From positions 1-40,464 of the forward strand of contig JAFAWR010000137.1 of NCBI GenBank assembly GCA_019241635.1: a stretch of 40,464 bases of DNA, given 5' to 3'. The notes under the pieces were generated by a model. The model was not told where the DNA came from. It saw only the letters and a program-made list of their open reading frames with translations, and ran no database searches. Both the position numbers and the translations under genes were made by a program. This DNA is from Solirubrobacterales bacterium (lineage in GTDB: Bacteria > Actinomycetota > Thermoleophilia > Solirubrobacterales > Solirubrobacteraceae). Numbering within the stretch: the first letter of the stretch is position 1; every line of letters starts with the position of its first letter. Below, piece by piece: positions 1 to 6,894 of this stretch.

Positions 1-29
1 AGGCCGCTCGTTTCGATGACGGCGCTCAT
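1..29 (-). CDS. ABC transporter ATP-binding protein, N-terminal start only (partial)
   Basis: Only the first nine codons are inside the window (MSAVIETSG). The ATG overlaps the stop codon of the upstream GntR gene as ATGA, so the two are very probably translationally coupled. A short GntR regulator of the YtrA type followed directly by an ABC ATPase is a standard arrangement, and the visible residues fit the start of such an ATPase. The function call therefore rests on context and a few residues, not on a domain. Confidence 0.5.
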
Positions 30-421
30 CACGCGACCCGCTCGGCGAAGCAGGAACGCAACGCGGTCCGATAGATCGCCTCGATGTCGTCGGACCCCAG
101 TCCAGCCGCGCGCGCGGAGCGCAGCCAGCTAGTCAGCTCCGCCAGGAACCGGCTCCGGGCGGCCGGGTCGACGCCGGACGGCACACGGATGACGAACGTG
201 CCGAGCCCGGGCCGCGCACGCACAAGTCCGTCGCGCTCAAGCTCGCGGTAGGCCTTGTGCACCGTGTTCGGGTTGATGGCCAGCTCGGCGACCACCTGCT
301 GGGCGGTCGGCAGCCGCTCGCCCACCTCCAACATCCCCATGCGCAAAGCCTGGTAGACCTGCTGAACCAGCTGCAAGTAGGTGGCCACGCCCGACGTTGC
401 GTCGAGCTGGAACTCGATCAT
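29..421 (-). CDS. GntR family transcriptional regulator, YtrA-like
   Basis: This 130-residue protein has an N-terminal winged helix (about residues 10-75) with the GntR signature: entry strand ATYLQL, PTAQQVVAELAINPNTVHKAY as recognition region (given here only as family match), then ELERDGLV and a wing ending LGTFVI. The C-terminal part is a short helical tail of about 50 residues instead of a large effector domain, which is typical of the YtrA subfamily. Members usually repress the ABC transporter operon they belong to. Its stop overlaps the next start, which supports a regulator-transporter operon. A 13-bp palindrome lies 23 bp upstream of the ATG and could be its own operator. The family is certain; the regulated substrate is not visible. 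Confidence 0.88.
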   Translation of the reverse strand: MIEFQLDATSGVATYLQLVQQVYQALRMGMLEVGERLPTAQQVVAELAINPNTVHKAYRELERDGLVRARPGLGTFVIRVPSGVDPAARSRFLAELTSWLRSARAAGLGSDDIEAIYRTALRSCFAERVA

Positions 422-443
422 CGGACCTCATTCTGCTGCGGGG

Positions 444-456
444 TTAGTTCTACTAA
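444..456. promoter_or_regulatory. Palindrome upstream of the GntR gene, candidate operator
   Basis: TTAGT and ACTAA form a perfect inverted repeat around a 3-bp centre, 23 bp upstream of the GntR start codon. Its position suits autoregulation by the encoded GntR protein. Binding is inferred from position and symmetry only. Confidence 0.4.
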
Positions 457-481
457 GTACCTAATGGAATGAGAGCATAGC

Positions 482-816
482 AGTAATCAACCAGGCGTCA
501 AGTCGCGTTTGTGGTGTAGCTGGCGATCGTCGTTGGGACGTTCGGGTCTCGGCCGGCGCCGTCCGCGCGGTCGCGGTGCGGCTGCTGACGGTGTCGGCTC
601 TACGGTCAAGGTGATCCGGATCCATGAGTTCTTCGCGTCGCTGCTGGTTGCAGACGTGTGGGAGCGAGAGCGGCGCTCAACCGGCTCTGCTCATCACACC
701 TACCATTCGCCCAGAACGACGCCTACGGGGCGCCTGCCGTCCGCCTCTGCGATGAACGGGCGTCGCGCAGTCGATTGCAATCGTCGCGCCGGCCAAGGCG
801 GCGTGATCGCGTGCGT
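482..816. other. No gene recognised
   Basis: Several open frames exist on both strands, as expected at this GC content, but none has a convincing start, ribosome binding site or recognisable protein pattern. The stretch lies between the GntR promoter and the left arm of a long inverted repeat. Confidence 0.5.
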
Positions 817-994
817 GGCGTTGCGATCACGCGGGTGCCGGCGCGCGGGACATCGCTTTCGTCGAACGCACCGACCGGCGCTAGCCAGAATCGAGTAAGC
901 ACCGGCTCCCTCACTCGCGGGACAGCAGGGCTGCTACGCGACCCACCATGGTGCTCACGGTCGAGGCCGTGGAGGTGACCACCTTTGGCGAATG
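817..994 (+). repeat. Left arm of a long imperfect inverted repeat
   Basis: Bases 817-922 match the reverse complement of 3176-3281 over 106 bp with no net gap and roughly nine in ten bases equal, for example the shared stretch ATCGCTTTCGTCGAACGCAC. A second block, 953-994, matches the reverse complement of 3102-3143, including CACCTTTGGCGAATG. The two blocks are about 30 bp apart on both sides, so the arms are one homologous unit of about 180 bp. No tRNA or transposase is recognisable in the arm. Confidence 0.85.
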
Positions 995-1155
995 CATGGC
1001 CAGTCCACTGAGGCGTGGGAACCCCGTGCTTTCGTTTGCCGACGAGCATTCGCCGCTCTGCAGCGTGGCAGTCCGTGGAGGCATGGGCGAGGCCGTGGGA
1101 GCCTCCCTCAGCTAAACGGGTAGCAATACGGCCGTGAACTCCAAGCGGCGATCGG

Positions 1156-1383
1156 ATGGGCCTTCTGTTACGAGGCACACCGCCCTATCCGTGGTGGCAG
1201 TGGATCCTGGTCGGTCTTATTTGGGGTGGCGCGATGTTCGTCATCTTCGGTGCCCTAACCGGGTTCAAGGACGTTACGTTGACCGCGGCGGCCTTCGCCG
1301 TGGCAGCAGCTCTGGCAACCTTGTGGACGCGCCATCGGATCGTGGCGCGCGAGCGCCGGAGCCAAAGACCGCCTCTCAACTAG
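1156..1383 (+). CDS. Small membrane protein, function unknown
   Basis: The 75-residue product reads like a real protein: an aromatic start (PPYPWWQW), one hydrophobic helix at about residues 13-33 and a second at about 40-58, then a basic tail (RHRIVARERRSQR) that would face the cytoplasm. No clear Shine-Dalgarno sequence precedes the ATG, and the gene lies inside the segment flanked by the inverted repeats. The family is not recognised. The call rests on hydrophobicity pattern and amino acid composition, so it remains tentative. Confidence 0.45.
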   Translation: MGLLLRGTPPYPWWQWILVGLIWGGAMFVIFGALTGFKDVTLTAAAFAVAAALATLWTRHRIVARERRSQRPPLN

Positions 1384-1769
1384 GCCAACGACGAGTTGTG
1401 AAGCAGAAGTCTCGCCGCACCTGCTCCACTTCCAGCGCGACCATCTCAAACGCGTCGCCGCGAGCCCTGAGTTGCGCGGGTTACAGGGCCATCCGGCCTC
1501 TGACGTCGGTTCGGACATTGGGGCAGATCCGCCGCCGCGCTTGCCGCGCATTCCGAGACTGTCGGCGGCATGTCCAGAATCCCCGTGCGACCACGGAAGC
1601 AGGGCTCGGCTGTCGGACGGGTCCGTCTCCCCAACAGCGACAAGCGCACCACACGCTTCCCAACGGTCATCCGAGGCAGCGCCGAAGTTCGAGGAAGCAA
1701 CGGTCGACACGCGATGCGCCAAGCCTGAAGCGTGGGCAGCCAATCCGACCGCCCTTGCCGAAGGTAAGA
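1384..1769. other. No gene recognised
   Basis: This 386-bp stretch follows the small membrane ORF and the 3' end of the convergent repeat-protein gene. Frames open here are overlaps of longer spurious ORFs. In the frame of the repeat protein, translation past its stop shows no further WNG/SCWSA-like unit, so the stop does not appear to be an internal nonsense mutation. Confidence 0.5.
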
Positions 1770-2858
1770 CTATCCGTCCCAAGTCTCGACAATCGTGCCG
1801 GAGCCAGACGCACCGACGGCAATACACGAGTTGCTCGTCGAACACGCGACCGCATCGAGAGCCTGGGGATTGGACGAAGGGTCCGCCGTTTCCTGCGGCT
1901 GCCACGAACTTCCGTTCCAGATTTCCGCAAGCGTCCGGTTGCGGCGATTTTGCCCGACAGCGATGCACTGACTCGCTGACACGCAACTGTCCGCAGTGAG
2001 GACGCCGCCACCGGCCGGGTTCGCTGCCTTCTGCATATTCCATGAACGCCCGTTCCATATCTCCGCGAGTGTCCGGCGCGATTTCGCGCTGCCGCCGACG
2101 CCGATGCACCGGCTCGCTGACCAGCACGACACCCCGTCGAGAGTACCCCCACCAACCGGATCCGCGGTCTTCTGCAGTGTCCATGACCGTCCGTTCCAGA
2201 GTTCCGCAAGCGGCCGGTCCGTTGTTGGAGTATCGCCGCTGAAGCCGACAGCGACGCAACGCGTTACGGATCGGCACCAAACCGCTTTGAGAGAGTCGCC
2301 GCCGGCGACGTTCGGGTTCTTCTGCAGCGTCCACCAATGACCGTTCCAACGTTCCGCGAGAATGGTGACCTTGTCAGAGTCGCTGACGGTGTAGCCGACC
2401 CCGATGCATCCGCTCGCCGACCAACACGACACACCGTCGAGTTCCCCGCTGGCGGTACCGGCCGGGCTCGGGAGCCTTTGCGAACGCCATGCTTGCCCGT
2501 CCCAACGCTCCGCAAGGGCCATAGGGTTGCCAACAGCGTCGGAGGCGGTCCCGACCGCCACGCAGCCGGTCGCCGACCAACACGAGACCGAATCGAGTGC
2601 CGCGTCGCCGTGCGGGCTCACGACCTTCTGTAGGACCCAGGATTGTCCGTTCCAGGCCGCCGCTTGTGCCCTGGCACCTGGTGGCCCCATGCCAACCGCT
2701 AAGCATTCCTGTGCGGACCAGCACGACACCCCACTGAGAAAGTTACCGGTGGGGTTGGGGGTCGGCGCGCTCGTCCAGCCGCTCGTTGCCGCCGTTGCTG
2801 TCCCAGTAGCGGACAGCGCCATGCAAATCGCCGTCAGACGTAGCGTCAGTCGTCCCAT
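1770..2858 (-). CDS. Secreted Cys-Trp repeat protein, probable seven-bladed beta-propeller
   Basis: The 362-residue product starts at MGRLTLRL, which begins a signal peptide (basic start, hydrophobic AICMALSATG, cleavage near ATAATSG). An ATG 13 codons upstream is less likely because it precedes the signal peptide. The mature protein is built of seven units of 40-50 residues. Each carries an SCWSAxxCxAVG-like core with two cysteines, followed by LAExWNGxSW and a Q/K-P linker. Seven four-strand units suggest a seven-bladed propeller, and the paired cysteines could form a disulfide in each blade. Similar VSCxSAxxCxAVG repeat proteins are common in high-GC actinobacteria and lack a known function. 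The gene lies alone between the arms of a long inverted repeat. Confidence 0.8.
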   Translation of the reverse strand: MGRLTLRLTAICMALSATGTATAATSGWTSAPTPNPTGNFLSGVSCWSAQECLAVGMGPPGARAQAAAWNGQSWVLQKVVSPHGDAALDSVSCWSATGCVAVGTASDAVGNPMALAERWDGQAWRSQRLPSPAGTASGELDGVSCWSASGCIGVGYTVSDSDKVTILAERWNGHWWTLQKNPNVAGGDSLKAVWCRSVTRCVAVGFSGDTPTTDRPLAELWNGRSWTLQKTADPVGGGTLDGVSCWSASRCIGVGGSAKSRRTLAEIWNGRSWNMQKAANPAGGGVLTADSCVSASQCIAVGQNRRNRTLAEIWNGSSWQPQETADPSSNPQALDAVACSTSNSCIAVGASGSGTIVETWDG

Positions 2859-3101
2859 CGTTCCCCCTCCATTGGTGCCCTGAACCTGAACCGACAATAG
2901 ACAATGTACCGGTCCGTCGCCACGCGCGCCCGCTTTGCCGCCAACAAACCCGTAGATGGCCGGATGGTGACGTCACGGTTTCGCCGCCGCCAGGACCGCC
3001 GCGCGCTACTGCAACCGGACGCAACCAGCCACGCCACCACGCTCGTTGGTACCCGTGCGGCATGAAAGCGAGTCTCGGTCCGTGCGTCGCCGAGCACCTC
3101 C

Positions 3102-3281
3102 CATTCGCCAAAGGTGCGCATCTCCACCGCGTCGACCGTGAAGCGTCGTGCCGCGTCACCTCGACACCCCCGCTTTCCCGCGAGTGGAGGAGCCGGTGCT
3201 TACTCGATCCTGGCTAGCGCCGGCCGGTGCGTTCGACGAAAGCGATGACCCACGCGCCGGCACCGGCGTGATCGCAATGCC
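3102..3281 (-). repeat. Right arm of a long imperfect inverted repeat
   Basis: This arm is the reverse-complement counterpart of 817-994. The main block is 3176-3281 and the second block 3102-3143. Translated, the main block gives related peptides in both copies (EPVLTR-W-LAP-GAFDESD-PRAGT-VIA), so it may derive from the end of an old coding sequence. No target-site duplication is seen outside the arms. Confidence 0.85.
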
Positions 3282-3501
3282 ATGCCAAGGCCAATGGTGG
3301 CTGACTGCTGCTTACGCGCGGAGCGAACGTCGGCCCGGGCCGTCGTCGCGGGAGCGCGTCGTGCGCTCCCGCGTGGCGCAACTAGAGGACCAGGCCGGCG
3401 CTGGCATGCATCATCGTCCTGCGTGATGTGTGGCGGCGCCATCGCTCAGAGACAGGAGTGGATGCCAGGTCGCGAGGCGTAAGTGCTTCTCAGGGCTGTC
3501 A

Positions 3502-3526
3502 GGCCCGTGGCGATCAACCACGGGCC
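3502..3526 (-). terminator. Hairpin downstream of the small membrane protein gene
   Basis: A perfect 9-bp stem, GGCCCGTGG with CCACGGGCC, closes a 7-base loop about 70 bp past the stop codon of the leftward gene at 3595-3837. There is no long T-run, which is common for terminators at this GC content. Confidence 0.55.
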
Positions 3527-3594
3527 CGACGTTGGGAGATTCTGGTGGTGTGGGCTCGGCTTTGACGTGAACCGGTGACTGAGCGGCGGGGGCC

Positions 3595-3837
3595 CTACCG
3601 AAAATTCACGCTCTGCTCCGGCACCCCTGCGATCCGGAACAGCCGGATTGCCAGGGCGAAGTGCAACGCCGCCACAGGCAGGAGGGGCCAGTACCACAGA
3701 GCGCTGACGCCGGCGGCGTAGAGGATCGCCGACACGAGCAGCAGCCCCACACCGATCCCGATGCGCAGACGGGCGAACTGGCGGTTGTCCCACGACTGGA
3801 GCCTGAGCCCGTGCTTGCCTGCTCGATTGCGATTCAT
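3595..3837 (-). CDS. Small two-helix membrane protein, function unknown
   Basis: The product has 80 residues from the ATG at 3837. That start is chosen because GAGGAGGGATC stands directly before it, a strong ribosome binding site; the longer frame upstream lacks one. A basic N-terminus (MNRNRAGKHGLRLQ) is followed by two hydrophobic helices, about residues 25-42 (GIGVGLLLVSAILYAAG) and 46-63, and a short tail. The promoter region carries a long palindrome (3889-3930), so the gene is probably under a dedicated repressor. No family is recognised. The predicted topology resembles small accessory membrane proteins and says nothing specific about function. Confidence 0.7.
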   Translation of the reverse strand: MNRNRAGKHGLRLQSWDNRQFARLRIGIGVGLLLVSAILYAAGVSALWYWPLLPVAALHFALAIRLFRIAGVPEQSVNFR

Positions 3838-3888
3838 GATCCCTCCTCGGGGGCTCGCGTTCGGAGGCGGAGTTTCACTTCGCCTCAT

Positions 3889-3930
3889 GACTTTGCGGGA
3901 CAAACTTAGCAGAGTTTGTGTCGCAAAGTC
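3889..3930. promoter_or_regulatory. 17-bp-arm palindrome, candidate operator
   Basis: GACTTTGCGGGACAAAC and GTTTGTGTCGCAAAGTC form an inverted repeat with one mismatch and an 8-bp centre, located 52-93 bp upstream of the small membrane gene's ATG. Long near-perfect dyads of this kind are typical of TetR-type or GntR-type operators. The truncated GntR/FCD gene to the right is the nearest regulator, but it has lost its DNA-binding part. Confidence 0.65.
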
Positions 3931-3995
3931 AAGGGGCCATTCGTATCACCGGAGGCACTCCGCGGGCGCCTGAACGGGCTATCGGCCCGCGCTAG

Positions 3996-4601
3996 CACAG
4001 GCCGGCCCCGCTGCGCGAAGCCCTGCGCCTGCTCTCGAGCGAGCATCTAGTTCGCGGCTCGAAGGGCCCCGGAGGCGGAATCTTCGTCGCCGCGACACCG
4101 GAGCAAGGCATCGGTCTCAGCGTAAGTGCCACGGTCGCGACGATGCTCGATGCACAAAGCATCGGGCTCGACGAGCTACTCGAAACCCGCATGCTGCTCG
4201 AGATCCCCCTCGCCGGGCTCGCGGCGGCGTGCGCGAGCGAAGAGGACGTCCTTCTCCTCCGAGAACTCGTCGACGAGGTTAACGCGGCGGCAAACGATCA
4301 CCCGCGGACGATCGACGCTGACGCCCGCCTGCACCACCTGATCGCCGATATCGCCGACAATCGGCTGGCCGGCGCGTTCAGCGCCTGGATCGTCGACGTC
4401 CTTCAGCCACGACTCGCGGCCGTGATCGAGCCCGCCGTCGTCGTAAGCGTGATCGCCGAACAGCACCGCGACCTGCTCGAAGCGATTGCACGGGGCGACC
4501 CCATGGCCGCAGAACGCGCCATGCGCGAGCACCTCGTGTACCTACAAGACGTGGTCAACGCCGTCAAGCAATCCCCAGCACCAAACCTCGGACGGCCGTA
4601 G
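3996..4601 (+). pseudogene. GntR/FadR-type regulator with FCD domain, 5'-truncated
   Basis: The open frame enters at the second half of a GntR winged helix: PLREALRLLSSEHL, then GPGGGIFVA as wing. A complete FCD effector domain follows (about 150 residues), with ELLETRMLLEIPLAGLAA, DARLHHLIADIADN and EQHRDLLEAIARGD including the His/Asp positions usual for metal or carboxylate binding. The first winged-helix half is missing: an in-frame TAG lies at 3993-3995 and no start codon or ribosome binding site precedes the motif. The first in-frame ATG (4143) would give an effector domain with no DNA-binding part. A 5' deletion is the simplest reading; expression of a free FCD domain is possible but unlikely. 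Confidence 0.75.
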
Positions 4602-5025
4602 CACCTCAAGAACCCGGTTGGCGGTCGTGGGGCGCATTCACCGACGCGCGAATGTCTCTTGATGTGGCCGCGCAGGGACCGATCCGGCGACGCTTGTCCG
4701 AACCCGAACGGCGTTTCGGCGAGCAGAAGCGTGTGCCATTGCCGCCAACGCAACCTCCACACTTTCCGCGTCCGGCCCGACCAGGCGGACTCCCGGGTGA
4801 CAGAGCGGGTTGCTCTACTCGGGATGAACGAGCCGGAAGGGGCGCCCAGCTCCTCGGTTACGCTCGGTGACAGACGCCACGGGGTGAAGTCGCGGCCGGT
4901 ACCCGTCGTGCGACTTGTGATGGTCGCACCGCGGGCGGGATCAGAGGTGACGCCAAACAGCGCCGTCGGACCGCGCAGAAGAGTGCTGCAGGTCACAGAT
5001 GCGTGACCTGACGCGCCGATGCGTT
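4602..5025. other. No gene recognised
   Basis: This 424-bp stretch lies between the truncated GntR gene and the 3' end of the PadR gene. Open frames on both strands lack ribosome binding sites and recognisable motifs. It may be remnant DNA from whatever the truncated regulator once controlled. Confidence 0.5.
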
Positions 5026-5625
5026 TCAGCCGGCGGTTTTGCGAGCGGAGCGGTCCGGCCATCGTAGTGTCCGGTCGCGCAGTTGTTGAGTGAACTCGAC
5101 GAGCCAGTCCCGTTCGGCGCGCCGGAGAGCTTGGGCGTAGCGCTCTTCGCTGAGGAAGATCTCTGAGACGCGCGCGTCGAGTGCTTGACCGAGCCCTTCC
5201 TCGGTGGAGCGGATCAGCTCGGAGACGGCGTTCGTGCGCTCCTCGAGTAGCGCGACCACCTCCTGTTGTGCGAGCACGAACATGAACGACAGCGCAGCGA
5301 CGAACCGCTGTGGGTTGCTGAGGTCGGTCAGCCCTTCGCGCACCCAGACCTGTAGCTCCGTTTGGCCAGCCTTGGTGATGCGATACGTCGTGCGCTCGGG
5401 TCGGCCCCCGTCGCGCGAGGAGGAGTGCACCTCGATCAGGCCTGAGCGCTCGAGGCGCGCGACCGCGTCATACAGCGACGCGCCGGAGGCGCGAACCGTC
5501 CGCTCGTGGCCGCGCTCGCGCATCAGCGTGCGCATCGCGTAGGGATGCAGCGGCTGTTCGGCGAGTAGGCCCAGCACGACGAGCGATAGCGGGTTTCGTA
5601 GTGCGCGGGGGGCCACGCTCACCAT
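5026..5625 (-). CDS. PadR family transcriptional repressor
   Basis: The 199-residue protein opens with the PadR winged helix: NPLSLVVLGLLAEQPLHPYAM (pattern LxVLGLL-x-P-HPY), GASLYDAVARLERSGLIEV, a wing with GGRPERTTYRIT, then a C-terminal alpha-helical dimerisation region of about 100 residues. PadR proteins are ligand-responsive repressors that often control a divergent ABC-2 exporter. Exactly that layout is seen here: the gene faces a promoter with two palindromes and a small gene plus an ABC ATPase. One palindrome (5628-5643) abuts the start codon, so autoregulation is likely. Confidence 0.9.
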   Translation of the reverse strand: MVSVAPRALRNPLSLVVLGLLAEQPLHPYAMRTLMRERGHERTVRASGASLYDAVARLERSGLIEVHSSSRDGGRPERTTYRITKAGQTELQVWVREGLTDLSNPQRFVAALSFMFVLAQQEVVALLEERTNAVSELIRSTEEGLGQALDARVSEIFLSEERYAQALRRAERDWLVEFTQQLRDRTLRWPDRSARKTAG

Positions 5626-5627
5626 GA

Positions 5628-5643
5628 TAGCCGAAGTCGGCTA
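5628..5643. promoter_or_regulatory. PadR-proximal palindrome, candidate operator
   Basis: TAGCCGA and TCGGCTA form a perfect 7-bp inverted repeat around AG, starting 2 bp upstream of the PadR ATG. It shares AGTCG/CGACT-type half-site sequence with the stronger palindrome at 5696-5723, so both are likely bound by the same protein. Confidence 0.6.
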
Positions 5644-5666
5644 GTCGAGAATGAATAATCGATCTC

Positions 5667-5740
5667 TTGACAAGGGATCATCGACGCGGTACGGTCTCGT
5701 ATAGTCGAATCCGACTATACGAGTCCAACTATCTAGGAGG
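5667..5740 (+). promoter_or_regulatory. Sigma-70-like promoter and ribosome binding site of the divergent operon
   Basis: TTGACA at 5667-5672 is an exact -35 match. After 17 bp comes TACGGT (5690-5695), a plausible -10. The palindrome at 5696-5723 begins at the next base and covers the expected transcription start. AGGAGG at 5735-5740 is six bases before the GTG start of the following gene. Confidence 0.7.
5696..5723. promoter_or_regulatory. Perfect 12-bp-arm palindrome, probable PadR operator
   Basis: CTCGTATAGTCG and CGACTATACGAG are exact reverse complements separated by AATC. The site overlaps the predicted transcription start of the rightward operon and lies 71 bp upstream of the PadR start. 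Occupancy would block the promoter, as expected for PadR repression. Confidence 0.8.
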
Positions 5741-5746
5741 ATCGAG

Positions 5747-5947
5747 GTGACCAGCAGATCAGCAGCTGGAAAGGCGGCATGGAAGCAGCGCGCGCCACGC
5801 TACGGCAGCGAGCTGCGCGAACGAATCGAGCATCAGGCGGCGTCGAGGTACGCCGGATGGCAGAAGCAGCGTCGCCCGCCAGCGTGGTTCCGTGCCAAGT
5901 CCCGCATCCGGGCCGTTTGGCAGAAGATCACGGAGAGGGCGCGATGA
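5747..5947 (+). CDS. Small basic protein, first gene of the PadR-controlled operon
   Basis: The GTG start is fixed by AGGAGG six bases upstream, directly behind the palindromic operator. The 66-residue product is rich in Arg, Lys, Ala and Trp (AAWKQR, RYAGWQKQRRPPAWFR), has no membrane helix and probably folds as basic helices. Its stop overlaps the ATG of the following ABC ATPase as ATGA, so it was built as the leading gene of that operon. No family is recognised. Because the ATPase gene behind it is broken, this may be the only intact product left in the operon. Confidence 0.65.
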   Translation: MTSRSAAGKAAWKQRAPRYGSELRERIEHQAASRYAGWQKQRRPPAWFRAKSRIRAVWQKITERAR

Positions 5948-6700
5948 GCGCCCTCTCCCAGCAGCCGCTGCTGTCGGTCACCGGTCTCGTCAAGCGCTAC
6001 GCCCGATCGGACGGCGCTGGCAGGCGTCGATCTGGTCGCGCAACCGAGCGAGGTCGTCGGCTTGCTCGGCCGTAACGGGGCGGGCGAGACAACTCTGGTC
6101 GGCGTGTGCACGGCCTGGGCGCGGCCCACGGCCGGCATTGTGCGACTCGCGGGGCTTGACGTCTGCCGGCAGCCATCGGAGGTCAAGCGACGGATCGGCG
6201 TCGTCGCGCAGCACAACACGCTTGAACGCTCGCTCCGAGTCGGGGACGTGCTCTACTGGCACTGTCGTTACTTCAACCTCTCGCGTCGTGTGGCGCGGAC
6301 GCGAGCGGGCGAGCTGCTCGAGCTCTTCGAGCTCTCGGACCGCGCCCGCGAGCGGATCTTCGCGCTCTCGGGCGGGCTCGCGCGACGGCTACAGCTCGCC
6401 GCCGCGGTCGCGCACGACCCCCAAGTCGTATTCCTCGACGAGCCCACCACCGGCCTTGACATTGCCGCGCGCCAGATCCTGTGGCAGCGGATCCGCGACC
6501 TCGCGGGCGCTGGCGCCTGTGTGCTGCTCACGACCCACTACCTCGAGGAGGCCGACCAGCTCTCCACCCGGCTCGTCGTGCTCGACCGCGGCCGGGTGAT
6601 CGCCCACGGCACCCCGGATCAGCTGCGCGACCGGATCGGCGCCGACACTCTCATTCGGGCCACCGTCGCGCGCCCCGACCACGGGCTCGAGCGGCGCCTC
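5944..6700 (+). pseudogene. ABC transporter ATP-binding protein, frameshifted and truncated
   Basis: Translation from the ATG gives MSALSQQPLLSVTGLVKRYA, the usual start of a drug-type ABC-2 exporter ATPase. The frame breaks near 6010-6018 by what looks like one extra base; the continuing frame reads ALAGVDLVAQPSEVVGLLG. Walker A is GRNGAGETT: the catalytic Lys is Glu. The signature (LSGGLARRLQLAAAVAHDP), Walker B (VVFLDEPTTGLD) and the switch His (LLTTHYLEEAD) are still present. Homology stops near 6700 at a boundary with antisense LysR sequence, and no permease gene follows. Three independent defects make a functional transporter very unlikely. The long open frame crossing 6700 is chimeric. 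Confidence 0.85.
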
Positions 6701-6894
6701 TCCCTGGTGCGCTCGAACAGCCAGCCGTCGAGTTTCGCCTCGAGGGTCTGGATGGTCTGGCTGACGCGGGCGGGTGTGATCAGCAGTCGCTCGGCGGCGC
6801 GGCCGAAGTGCAGCTCCTCGGCGAGCGTGAGGAACACGCGGATCTCGCGCAGCTCGACGGCGGGATCTGTGGTTCTCGAGGCTGGGTGGCTCAT
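6700..6894 (-). pseudogene. LysR regulator fragment, duplicate of the neighbouring gene's 5' end
   Basis: Translation from the ATG at 6894 gives VELREIRVFLTLAEELHFGR and the rest of a LysR helix-turn-helix up to LFERT, after which homology ends. It matches the N-terminus of the complete LysR gene just upstream in both protein and DNA (6709-6860 against 7695-7846, roughly nine in ten bases equal). Its ATG overlaps the complete gene's TGA as ATGA, as expected for a tandem pair. The effector domain is missing and the break point coincides with the end of the ABC ATPase homology. It might be a remnant of a second full LysR gene or of a partial duplication. Confidence 0.8.

Larger units (their letters stand above)
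2859..3594. other. Gene-free stretch holding the right inverted-repeat arm and a terminator
   Basis: No gene is recognised between the repeat-protein start and the next small membrane gene. The stretch contains the promoter side of the repeat-protein gene, the right arm of the inverted repeat (3102-3281) and a strong hairpin (3502-3526). Open frames across 3148-3480 owe their apparent conservation to the repeat arm. Confidence 0.5.

Noticed and set aside
1255-2349. Long minus-strand frame overlapping the seven-repeat protein gene
   Set aside because: It is another frame of the same DNA, Arg/Ser-rich and without a start signal. The repeat-protein frame has a signal peptide and regular repeats.
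817-3281. Insertion sequence with terminal inverted repeats
   Set aside because: No transposase-like frame lies between the arms and no target duplication is seen outside them, so it is reported only as an inverted-repeat segment.
3148-3480. Protein-coding gene in the right repeat arm
   Set aside because: The related peptide in the other arm is explained by DNA-level repeat identity, and both frames end in low-complexity sequence.
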